Positions 7,977 to 16,600 of a DNA stretch of 26,914 nt are shown piece by piece. The position numbers were made by a program, and so were the translations under genes. Where the stretch lies: positions 1-26,914 of the forward strand of contig UQKW01000028.1 of NCBI GenBank assembly GCA_900541885.1. Reading direction: 5' to 3'. The notes beneath the pieces are model-generated. The model was not told the DNA's origin. It was given only the letters and a program-made list of their open reading frames with translations, and did no database searches. Every line of letters begins with the position of its first letter. Position 1 is the first letter of the stretch. The stretch comes from an uncultured Collinsella sp. Lineage in GTDB: Bacteria > Actinomycetota > Coriobacteriia > Coriobacteriales > Coriobacteriaceae.

Positions 7977-8200
7977 TTGCGCCGTTGAACTCCACGAGCC
8001 TGCCCGTGTAGACGAGCCTGTCCACGACAGCCGCCGCCATCTTGTCGTCGCCGAACACGGTCACCCACTTGCTGAACTCTATGTTGGCCGTGACGATCAT
8101 GCTCTGCCTGCCCTCCGGCACCGACATCACCTGGAACAGCAGCCTCGCGCCCTCGATGTCCAGCGGCACGTAGCCCAGCTCGTCCAGGATGAGGAGTTCG
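7974..8200 (-). pseudogene. istB: istB remnant (IS21-family transposition ATPase)
   Basis: About 75 codons of the C-terminal half of an IstB-like helper ATPase. It starts at Walker B LLILDELGYVPLD, followed by IEGARLLFQVMS, then IVTANIEFSKW, FGDDKMAAAVVDRLVYTGRLVEF and GASCR, the normal order of the family. The P-loop half, the istA transposase and the terminal repeats are absent, so it cannot act. Both ends are abrupt: the left joins the fossil anchor tail and the right joins the tail of an unrelated plus-strand gene near 8200, indicating recombination or deletion after insertion. Confidence 0.8.
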
Positions 8201-8259
8201 CGGCGGGGGCGACGCTCTCCGGGCTGCTGCCGCGTATCTCGCGGCGTAGAAAGGAGTGA
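8200..8259 (+). pseudogene. tail of a lost plus-strand gene
   Basis: About 18 codons ending LSGLLPRISRRRKE and TGA at 8257-8259 are open in frame and immediately precede the Shine-Dalgarno and ATG of the next gene, as an operon partner would. The rest was replaced by the istB remnant. The family cannot be told. Confidence 0.3.
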
Positions 8260-8264
8260 GTACC

Positions 8265-8520
8265 ATGACCAGCGGAGAAGAAGATTTACCTCGCCGTGGC
8301 GGGCGGGCTTATTGCCGCGGGCATCGTACTCGCGGGCATCGGCTTTATCGCCTCAGGCCGCGATCAGGCCGTGCTCACGACCCAAATCGACATGCGTGAC
8401 AACACCATCGTGCTCGGCGGCGTCGAGGTGGACGAACCCGAGGGCATCCCGTTCATCAGCCGGCTCGCCATTCTTGGCGAGATCGACACCTCCGACGTCG
8501 CCGACCCCGCCGCGCCCTAG
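8265..8520 (+). pseudogene. small membrane protein, frameshifted at its start
   Basis: AAAGGAG lies 8 nt before ATG 8265, but that frame fails after MTSG. One base removed near 8278 gives a protein starting MTSGKKIYLAVAGGL, with one membrane helix (AVAGGLIAAGIVLAGIGFIA) and an outside part with TTQIDMRDNTIVLGGVEV, ending TSDVADPAAP at 8520. An internal ATG at 8296 gives 74 residues but lies inside the helix and lacks a ribosome-binding site. The style recalls the N-terminus of DUF4097-type envelope proteins of this lineage, which are longer, so a C-terminal truncation is also likely. It would belong to an operon with the lost gene to its left and the regulator fragment to its right. Confidence 0.5.
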
Positions 8521-8561
8521 GCGCAACGAGCCCGGGCACTCCGTCCGCTAATTTAATTGAG

Positions 8562-8684
8562 ATGGATCGCTCCTACTACGCGAGCATTGAGGTCGGGCAG
8601 CGCAATGTCAGCCTTTCAAATCTCAAGAAGATTGCCGACGGCTTTCACATCACCATTTCGGAGCTCATGCGCGGTGTCGAGTAG
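8562..8684 (+). pseudogene. XRE-family regulator, C-terminal fragment
   Basis: Forty codons reading MDRSYYASIEVGQRNVSL, then NLKKIADGF and ISELMRGVE: helices 3 to 5 of an XRE/Cro helix-turn-helix. The open frame extends back through ANLIE, but the first helices are missing and no ribosome-binding site precedes the ATG. An intact domain needs about 60-65 residues, so this is a remnant. Its possible target is unknown; it lies just before the repeat array upstream of the second ATPase gene. Confidence 0.6.
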
Positions 8685-8721
8685 ATGATTCTCATCTGAC
8701 TTGGCTCGTTCATGTTTAATC

Positions 8722-8801
8722 TGTCTCGTTAACCGAAATATGCAAATCTGGTTAATCAAATAATTGGAATCTGGTTAAATAAAAACTGTAAATTTGGTTA
8801 A
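8722..8801 (+). promoter_or_regulatory. 23-bp-phased direct repeats upstream of second ATPase gene
   Basis: AATCTGGTTAA occurs at 8745-8755 and 8768-8778, AATTTGGTTAA at 8791-8801, and a weaker match TGTCTCGTTAA at 8722-8732. All are exactly 23 bp apart. The array ends 15 bp before the ATPase start codon and is embedded in AT-rich sequence unlike its surroundings. Same-face binding by a repeated regulator is the simplest reading; iterons of a lost replicon are a less likely alternative. Confidence 0.7.
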
Positions 8802-8816
8802 ACGCGCTGGTAAGCA

Positions 8817-10094
8817 ATGGTGAAAACTATGCCAAATAAGTACTACGCTAGAATTATCGAAAATGAGCTCGACCAGATGCTTGGGATATTCGGTGCCGTT
8901 CTCATCGAAGGACCTAAATGGTGCGGGAAGACAACCACGGCCGGGACCCGTGCGGCGTCCAGGCTCCTCCTCATGGACCCGTCGCGCAACTTCGAGAATC
9001 GCTTCCGTGCCGAGACGGACCCGGCGCTTGCCGTTTCCGGCGAGGTGCCGCGGCTGATCGACGAATGGCAGGAGGTTCCGAAACTTTGGGACGCGGCGCG
9101 GTTTGAGTGCGACAACCGCGGCGGCGAGCCTGGCCAGTTCATATTTACGGGGTCGGCGACACCGCGAGACAATGAGCGGCCGATGCACAGTGGCGCTGGA
9201 AGGTTCGCTAAATTGCGCATGGACACCATGACGCTTTTCGAACTTGGGAAATCTAGCGGTGCGGTTAAGCTGTCGGGCATCATTTCTGGCGAAAAGTTCA
9301 GGGGCGCCTTCGGATCGATGGGTTCTGCCGAGATCGCCGAGCGCATCGTTTGCGGTGGATGGCCGGCGTCGATTGGGCGTGACGCGCGAATTGCGTCCGC
9401 GACGGCAAAACGATATATCGAGATAGTCGCTGAGGAAGACATCCCCCGCGTCGATGGCTCTCGACGAGATCCTGAGAAAGTGAAAGCCGTCATCGCGTCG
9501 TTGGCGCGCAACGAATCCACTCTTGCGACGCTCAAGACGCTTGTGGCCGATTTGGGTGGCGACGTATCGAGACAAACAGCGGCATCATACATATCCCTTC
9601 TTAGCAGATTGAGTTTCGTCTGCGATATCCCCGCATGGAATCCCGCGATGAGATCTCCGGTGCATCTGAGGGAGGCGCGTAAGCATCATCTTGCCGACCC
9701 GTCGCTTGCAGCGGCTGCGCTCGGGGCGACTGTGGAGACGTTGTTGTCAGACTTCAAGACACTTGGGCTGCTTTTCGAATCGTTGGCGCTCCATGATCTA
9801 TGGGTCTATGCGAGGGCAAACGGAATGGGCCTTTATCACTATCACGATTCCCGCGATCTTGAGGTCGACGCTGTCATAGCGGCTCCAGGTGGGATGTGGA
9901 TTCCCGTTGAGGTCAAGCTCAGTTCCGCTCAAATCGAAGAGGCATCTGACAATCTTGTTGCCGTCGAAGAGCGGATGGTTGCTGCCGGAAACACCCCGCC
10001 GGTTTCTAAAGTAGCGATTATTGGATTTGGTTCACAAGCCTATGTTACCGACCGCGGCGTCCAAGTTGTTCCATTGGACGTTCTCGCACCGTAA
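8817..10094 (+). CDS. AAA family ATPase with DUF4143 C-terminal domain (second)
   Basis: A 425-residue intact protein of the same broad class as the product of 1143-2336, but with little direct similarity. The P-loop GPKWCGKTT is at residues 32-40, Walker B PRLIDEWQEVP has D82-E83, and FIFTGSATPRD is the sensor region. The middle is helical. The C-terminus carries RDLEVDAVIAAPGG and WIPVEVKLSS, the D...E-x-K pattern of the nuclease-like DUF4143 domain. WCGKTT in the P-loop marks the subgroup with a Trp-Cys insertion. ATG 8817 has a poor ribosome-binding site; ATG 8829 (MPNKYYARII) is an alternative start. The cellular role is unknown. It is preceded by phased repeats and lies inside a region of gene wreckage, which suggests acquisition by transfer. 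Confidence 0.85.
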   Translation: MVKTMPNKYYARIIENELDQMLGIFGAVLIEGPKWCGKTTTAGTRAASRLLLMDPSRNFENRFRAETDPALAVSGEVPRLIDEWQEVPKLWDAARFECDNRGGEPGQFIFTGSATPRDNERPMHSGAGRFAKLRMDTMTLFELGKSSGAVKLSGIISGEKFRGAFGSMGSAEIAERIVCGGWPASIGRDARIASATAKRYIEIVAEEDIPRVDGSRRDPEKVKAVIASLARNESTLATLKTLVADLGGDVSRQTAASYISLLSRLSFVCDIPAWNPAMRSPVHLREARKHHLADPSLAAAALGATVETLLSDFKTLGLLFESLALHDLWVYARANGMGLYHYHDSRDLEVDAVIAAPGGMWIPVEVKLSSAQIEEASDNLVAVEERMVAAGNTPPVSKVAIIGFGSQAYVTDRGVQVVPLDVLAP

Positions 10095-10224
10095 CGCTGC
10101 GGGCGAAGTGAAATCGACGCATCTTTTAGATTTCTTCAATTTGTGCGTAAACCAACAATGCCGTAATTACGCTATGTCGTTAGTGCGAACATCGCATCTT
10201 CAGTAGTCGAAGCTCGTTCGCAAA

Positions 10225-10336
10225 CGGACCTCTTTACTTGCAAAAAAGGAGACAGCACCGCCGTCTCATGAACCACGTGGCCACCGCGCTCCCGGCAACG
10301 CCAGCAAGCAGCACAAAGCACGGGATTAAATTATTC
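10225..10336 (-). pseudogene. fossil 3' end of a membrane-anchored surface protein gene, copy 2
   Basis: Minus-strand translation gives LIPCFVLLAGVA, then GSAVATWFMRRRCC and a TAA stop, and the sequence ends in half of the terminator found at 7830-7870 (AAACGG-CCTCTTT). It matches copy 1 at 7866-7976, with substitutions that keep the hydrophobic helix and RRR tail. No coding sequence continues upstream, where the SRP RNA region begins. The two copies lie 2.36 kb apart as direct repeats. Confidence 0.55.
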
Positions 10337-10493
10337 AGATAAATGCGCCTTTACGGGTGATTTTTGGACGACGGGGTCCGGGAGGCGGCGAGGTATTTGG
10401 TAGTCGAGCGATCCCGCAGGCGCAGCCGAGGACCAGCGAGACACCAAACGCCCTGCCGGCTCTCGCGGGTTGCCGCGGCACCAAAAAGCGCCT

Positions 10494-10598
10494 GCGCACT
10501 CGATGGATTCGGATGCCCGACAGAGGCTCCTTATGGCTGCTTCCTTCCGGACCTGACCAGATTCGGAACATGTCGTCATCCGAACCCATCGAACGCGC
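10494..10598 (-). ncRNA. ffs: signal recognition particle RNA, small bacterial type
   Basis: The minus strand contains the universal apical domain GGTCAGGTCCGGAAGGAAGC (about 10541-10560), followed by AGCCATAAGGAGCC. The flanks GCGTTCGATGGGTTCGGATG and CATCCGAATCCATCGAGTGC pair into the long closing stem. The length of about 105 nt is that of the 4.5S class without an Alu domain. It is the RNA core of the particle that binds Ffh and targets nascent membrane proteins. A T-run at 10483-10487 follows the 3' end (the sequence ends about GCGC-AGGCGCTTTTT) and would terminate it. It lies about 90 bp after the adhesin stop codon on the same strand. Confidence 0.95.
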
Positions 10599-10612
10599 TA
10601 GGCGCTCGGTAT

Positions 10613-10641
10613 ATCTTACCTGCTCCCGCCCGCCACGGCAA
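10613..10641 (-). promoter_or_regulatory. promoter of SRP RNA gene
   Basis: TTGCCG (10636-10641), a spacer of exactly 17 bp and TAAGAT (10613-10618) lie just upstream of the mature 5' end at about 10598. The -35 touches the base of the hairpin that follows the adhesin gene. Confidence 0.7.
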
Positions 10642-10675
10642 GTGGGGCGAACCCATCGGATGGATTCGCCCCACT
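10641..10675 (-). terminator. hairpin after adhesin gene
   Basis: AGTGGGGCGAA (10641-10651) and TTCGCCCCACT (10665-10675) form a perfect 11-bp stem, 12 nt after the adhesin stop codon. There is no U-tract, but the GC-rich stem and position fit a transcription end separating the adhesin from the SRP RNA. Confidence 0.6.
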
Positions 10676-10686
10676 CGTCCATATCG

Positions 10687-13600
10687 CTAGCGGCGCTTGC
10701 GGTACAGGACCGCGCCGCCCGCTGCGGTCAGCGCGCCGATGCCGGCCATGACCGCGAGCGCGTCCGCCGGCAGGCTGCGGTCGCCGGTGTCGGGCATACC
10801 GCCCTTGGAGCCGTCACCGGAGCCGCCGCCACTGGAGCCGTTATCGGAACCGCCGCCCGAGCCGCCGCCCGGCGTGCCGGGGTTCTCGGGGGTGCCGGGG
10901 GTGCCGGGCTCCTCGGCGTAGCTGTTGGTGAAGACCAGCGGCAGGTTGGTGTCGCCCTCGTAGGAAACCTTCGCCGACAGATAGCCCGTCTTGGTGCCGT
11001 CGGCCGCCTCGTCGCTCACCGTGACGACGATCTTGCGCACCGCCTTGTCGTAGGTCACGTGCACCTGGCCGTCGTCAACCTCGCTCACCGTGAAGGTGTA
11101 GGTGCCGGCCTGCTTGAAGATCAGCGCATCGAACGTGACGCTGCCATCGGCGGCATTCTTGGCGGTCGACATGACCTTGCCGTCCCGGCTCTTGAGCTCA
11201 AAGCTAAACTGGCCCGCCTTGAGCTCGGCGCCCTTGAGCACCTTGGCGGCGCCCAGCTTGAGGGTGACGGGCGCGGCCTCGTAGCCGTTGGTGAACGTCA
11301 CCGAGTCGTCGCCCGTGGGATTGCCCTCGGCATCCGCCAGCTCGTGCTTGACGGCGAGCGTGCCGTTTCCGGCGTCGGCAACCGTCGTGCGCACGCGGTA
11401 CGCCGCCCTGTCGTACGTCACGCCGCCCGCCGTGCCGGCGACCTCGCGCAGCTCGTAGCCGTGCGTGCCGGGCGCGGTGTAGGTGACGGGGCTGAGCGCG
11501 ACCGTGCCGTCGGCGGCGTTCTTGCCCGTCGCCGCGACGCTCTCGCTGCCGTCGGCGGCAAGCTCGACCAGCTGGAACTCGAACTCGCCCTCGGCCAGGT
11601 CACGGCCCTTGAGCTTCTTGCTCACCTTGATCTGGTCGGTGACGGAGCTCGGCGTCGGGTTCACGCCGTAGGTGTTGGTGAACCCGAACGCGCCCTTGCC
11701 CTCGGGCGTACCCTCTGCGGGCAGGACCCCCGCGACGAGCGTGCCCGCGTTGGTGTCCTCGACCACCTTGACCGTGAAGGTCCTAGTCGCCGTCGCGTCG
11801 TTGACCACGCCGTCGACCGAGCCGGACTCGCTCACCCGGTAGGCGAACGTCTTGGTGCGCAGGCCGCCGCCGTCGATCTCGACGTCATCGAGGTCGCTCG
11901 GCTGCCTGAACGTGACGCGGCCCAGCACGACGTTGCCGGCGGCGTCGTTGGCCGCCTCGGTTACCGTCTTGCCGGAGGCGTCGACCGGCGCGGGCACGCC
12001 GTCCAGCGGCTCAATCTTAAAGGTGTACTTGCCCTCGATGTCGGCCTGCGTGAGGCCGAGTCCGGCCTGGCCGAACGCCAGCGTCTTGGTACCCGCGAGG
12101 TCGACTGTCGCCTCGTTGGTGCCGTAGCCGTTCACGAACGACAGCGTGCCGCCGGAGCCCTCGGGGTAGACCACGCTAACGTCCAGCCCGCCCTTGCCGT
12201 CATCGGTCACCTTGACCGTGATGTCGAAGCTCGAGGCGGTCGCCGTCACGCCCGCGGGCAGCGCCGCCGTGTCCTCGGAAACGGTATAGGGGATGGTCCA
12301 GGAGCCGTCGGCCGTCTTGGTGGCGGCGCCGTCCGCCACCATCTGCTCGAGCGAGCCGGTGGTGTAGGCGATGGGCGAGAACGCGAGCTCCGCGGCCTCG
12401 CCGTCGCCGGAGGCCCGGTTGGATGCGGTCGCGACCACGTTACCGTGCGCATCGCGGACGGAGAACGAGAACTCGTCCGCCGCCGCGGCGCGGCCCGTCA
12501 GCGTCTTGGTGGCGTTAATTGCCGCGTTGCCCTCGCCGCCGAACGTTCCGGTGGCCTCGTAGGAGTTCTGGAACGCGACCGTCACGGGCGCGGGCAGTGC
12601 CGTGGCGTCATCGGCCGTGGAGACCTCGCTGCGGGCGACCTCGACGCCGTCCCTGGCGACCGTGGTCGTGACCGTGAGCTTGCCCGTCGCCGCGTCGTAG
12701 CTGGGCGCGATGGTCACCGTGCGCGGCACGGTGTCGTTGGTGTAGCCCTCGCCGCCGAGCCTGGTCTCGGTGACGGTGAAGCCGTAGGTCTTGCCCGCGT
12801 CGGCGTCGGTGAACGTCACGTCGCTGCCCGCAGCACCGCCGACGAGGTCGACCACGGTGGCCGCGCCGTCATCTGCCGCGGCCACGGTGTAGGCATCCTT
12901 GTCGGTCTTGAGGCCGAGCTTGGCGGCCGTCTCAGCGTCGGCGGTCACGGTGAAGGCGAACTGCCCCGCCTCCATGGCGCGGCCGGAGAGCGTCTTGGAC
13001 AGGCGCACGCCCGCGCGGGCCGAGTAGCCGAGCTCGGTCGTGTAGGTATTCACGAAGTCGCCGCCGCTCGCCTGCGCGATCGCGGGCGTCGAGGCCGTGA
13101 GGTTGCCGGAGCCGTCGTCGGTCACGGTCACCGTCATCGTGGCGACGTGGCCGTCGTAGGACACGCCGGCGATAGCCGGGCCGTCATCGGGCCTGACCTC
13201 GCTCACCGCGTAGGTGAAGGTCTTGGCGCGCACGCGCTTGCCGCCGACCTCCGCGAACCCGGCGTCCTTGATGTCATTGAGCGTGTAGCGGATGGGGCCG
13301 AAGTCGAAGGCGACCTTAGTGCCCGCCTTGGTCCCGGCGGCCGTCACGCTGACGGTCTTGGAGCCGTCGGCGGCGCCCTCGGGCATGGGCGCGCCGTCCT
13401 CGCCCGTGAGCGTGAACTGGAAGCTGTCGCCCTCCGCCCAGTCGCGGCCCTTGAGCGTCTTGGTGAAGAGCCCCACGGTGGAGACGTCCCTGCCCTCGGC
13501 GGCCGTTCCGTACGTGTTGGTGAACGCGACGGTCGCGCCGTCCTCGGTCACGGCGCCTTCGGCCTTGGAGCCGTCGGCCCCGTTGACCGTGGTCGTGTAG

Positions 13601-16600
13601 CCCTCGGCGGCGTCCTCGGTCACGGTGTAGTGCGCGTCCACGGGCAGGCCGGCAACGGTCTTCTCCCCGCCGTCCTTGAGCGTGAAGGTCGCCTTGCCGT
13701 CCGTGAACGTCACGGCGTGCTCGCCCTTGCCGAAGGTGCCGGAGACGGGCTCGCCGTCCCCGTCGGCCAGCGCGACCGTGAAGCCGAACTCGCGCTGACT
13801 GTCGCCACCGACGACCGTCTTCTTGACGGTGAGGCTGCCGGTCTTGGCGGTGTTGGTAAAGATCGCCGCCTCGACCGTGCGCTCAGCAGCGTCGCCCGCA
13901 TCGTCGGTCAGCTGTGCAATCTTGGTCTTGGCAAGCAGCTTACCGGCGCCGTTGTCGGTCACCGTGACGGTGGCACGATAGGTGGCCTTCGAGAACGTGA
14001 GCGACGTCTCGTCACCCGGCTGCTCGGCGATCACATAGGTATAGGTACCGGGCTTGGCGTACTCGATGGTACCGAAGTTGCCAACCTGGGCATCCTTGTG
14101 CAGCTCAATCGTCGACACGCCGTCCTTGGCACCCTTGGGCATGGGTGCCTCACCCTGGGCAGTCAGCGTCATGGTAAAGGCATCCGATGTCATCCAGTTG
14201 CGACCGGAGATCTTCTTTTGCACCTTAAAGGCGCTCTCCACCTTCGTGGACTCCACGCTGTAGACGTTGGTGAAGCCCACCTGCGTCGCCTGTCCGACGG
14301 TACCCTTCTGGGGGTTCGCCTTATCGACAACCGCAAAGCCGTCCTCGCTCGTCATGAGGTTGCCCTTGGAGTCGAGCTCCTGCACCTCGTAGTGCGCACC
14401 CATGGGCAAGGTAACCGTGACGGAGCCGCCGGCCTTAAGCTCGATGGTATCCCCGCTCTTGATCTGTCCGCTTACATAGGTGCCGTTGGTGCCGCTGAGG
14501 CGACCGGCGAACGCAAAGGTGCCGGCCAGAGGCGTTGTGCCATCGGCCTGGTAGAGCAGCACCTTAAAGGTAAATGCCTTGTTGGGCGCGGTGATGCCTT
14601 CGGCGGCCGTGACCGTCTTGCTCAACGTCAGGCACCCGTCAGACACCTCGTCGGTAGTGGTGTTGGTCTTGACGGCAGGGTTGTTGCCGACCGCCACCGA
14701 CGCCTGGTTGGAGATGTCGCCCGAAGCGCCACCGCTCTTAAACGCGTTCTCGGTCACGCGAACCTTAAACTGAACCGTGCCCTCCTTGCCTGCGGGAACG
14801 TCCTTCAACGTCCAGGTAAGGCTGCCGTCATTGTCCTTGGAGCCGGCATCCTTATGGTCGCCGGCGAACTCTACGAACTCGGTTCCCGCGGGGACGGCAT
14901 CGGTGATCTTCACCGTGGCAGACGCGCCCTCGGTGTTCTTGTAGCCGATGGTGTAGGTGAGCTCATCGCCCAGCTTAATGCCCAAGCCACTCGAATCCTG
15001 AGCATCACTCTCGGACTTCTTGGGCACGTAGTTGGTCGTGGTGCCGGTATAGCTCTTGTTGCCAACCGTAATAGTGGCGGCGTTTTTGACGGTGCCGACA
15101 GCGCCCTGGGCATCCTCCACGGCGTCCTCGGTAATCTTGACGCGCACGCGCACCGAACCGTGGCTGCCCGCGGGTTGCTTACCCAGGTCCCAAGTAAGCG
15201 ACTGTCCGCTCGCGGCGCCCTTATCGGCACACTCGCCCTCAAAGGCCTCGAACACAACGCCGGCAGGAAGCTTGTCGGTCACGGTCACGTTGGCCGGAAC
15301 CAAGTTGCCATTGGCATCGGCCTCGGTGTTGACCCAGTTAATGGTGTAGACGTAGGAGTCGCCCACGGAGAGCAACTGCCCGTCGATGTCCACATCGGGC
15401 TTCGCAACCGTGCCGATCGTCTTGACCTTATCGCGTGTGTTGTGGAAGACGATCTTGCCGTTCTCGGTACCATTGCGATAGGTCACCTTGGACGTAAGCT
15501 TGCCGTTGTTGTTATCGGTCACCTCGAGCAGCACGCGGCACGTCGCGGACGTGTCCACGGGACGCACGCCCTCGGGCAGGTTGGCCAAGCGCTCTTTTGC
15601 CACCAGGTTAAAGCTGTAGGTAGTGGTGTGGTCGGCATTGTGTTGCTTGGTGGCAACACCATCCTTCACAGCGCCAGCAAGGTCAATCGTCAGCTCATGG
15701 GATCCGCCGAGAGCGCCGCCAAGCTTAAAGTCAACCTTGCCGAAGTCGACCGTGGCGATACCGTTATCGCTCGCCTGGGTCTTACCCTCATCCATCTTTT
15801 CGAGCGAGCCATCGGTCTTCTCGGCATACAGGTCAAACGTATACTGACCCGCCTCAATCTTGTCGCCGGAGTCCATTACCTTCTCGGCAGCAAGACCGTC
15901 GAATGTTCCGGTCGCGATGTAGCTGTTGGTAAAGGACACCTGGGCCTTGGCGGTACCGCTCTCGGAGCTAAAGGTATTCGCATCGCGGGGCTCTTCAACG
16001 TCGTTGGCGTCATAGTGCTTGACCGTGGTCACGGTATAGAGCGAACCGTTATCGCGCTTCTTAACCGCAATCTCTACCTTCCAATAGGTGGAGTCGTATG
16101 TATAGCCGCCCCTACCGCCGCCATTCTCGACAATCTTGTAGGCAAACGTCTTGTCCGCATCGCCCGTCGCGAAGGTCAGGCCGCCCAAAATACCGGTGTG
16201 GGACGTGCCATCGGCCTGCGGTTCATCGTTCGTAACGGTGAGCTCACCCTCATCCGCGCGCAGCAGCTTGTTGAGCTTTTCGATTGAAGCATCGTCTTCG
16301 CCCGTCACCGTAAAGCCAAACATGCCGGCATGCAGATCGTGCCCGTTAAGCGTCTTGACGATCTCCAAACCGCCCTGGAGCTCGTAGCTCGTTGAAGTTT
16401 GGTAACTATTGGTAAAGATGAAGCCTTCCGAGCCGGTCGTGCCATCGGCACGCGCTACAAGTTTGCCGCCCTCATCGGTTACGGTGACCGTCACGGTATA
16501 GACGTGCTGGTCATACTTCCACTCGCCAAGACCGCTGTTCGCAGCCACCTCGTTAATAGCGAACTTATACGTGCCCGGCTTGTTGAAGGTGAGCTTCGAG

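Noticed and set aside
7924..8259. A 111-codon plus-strand frame through the istB remnant
   Set aside because: Most of it is antisense to istB. Only the last 18 codons, past the junction at about 8200, may be a real gene tail and are listed separately.
10357..16287. A 1,976-codon open frame on the plus strand, opposite the adhesin
   Set aside because: It is antisense to a strongly biased high-GC gene, runs across the SRP RNA, is extremely rich in Arg, Gly, His and Val, and has no ribosome-binding site. Such shadows are expected opposite long GC-rich genes.
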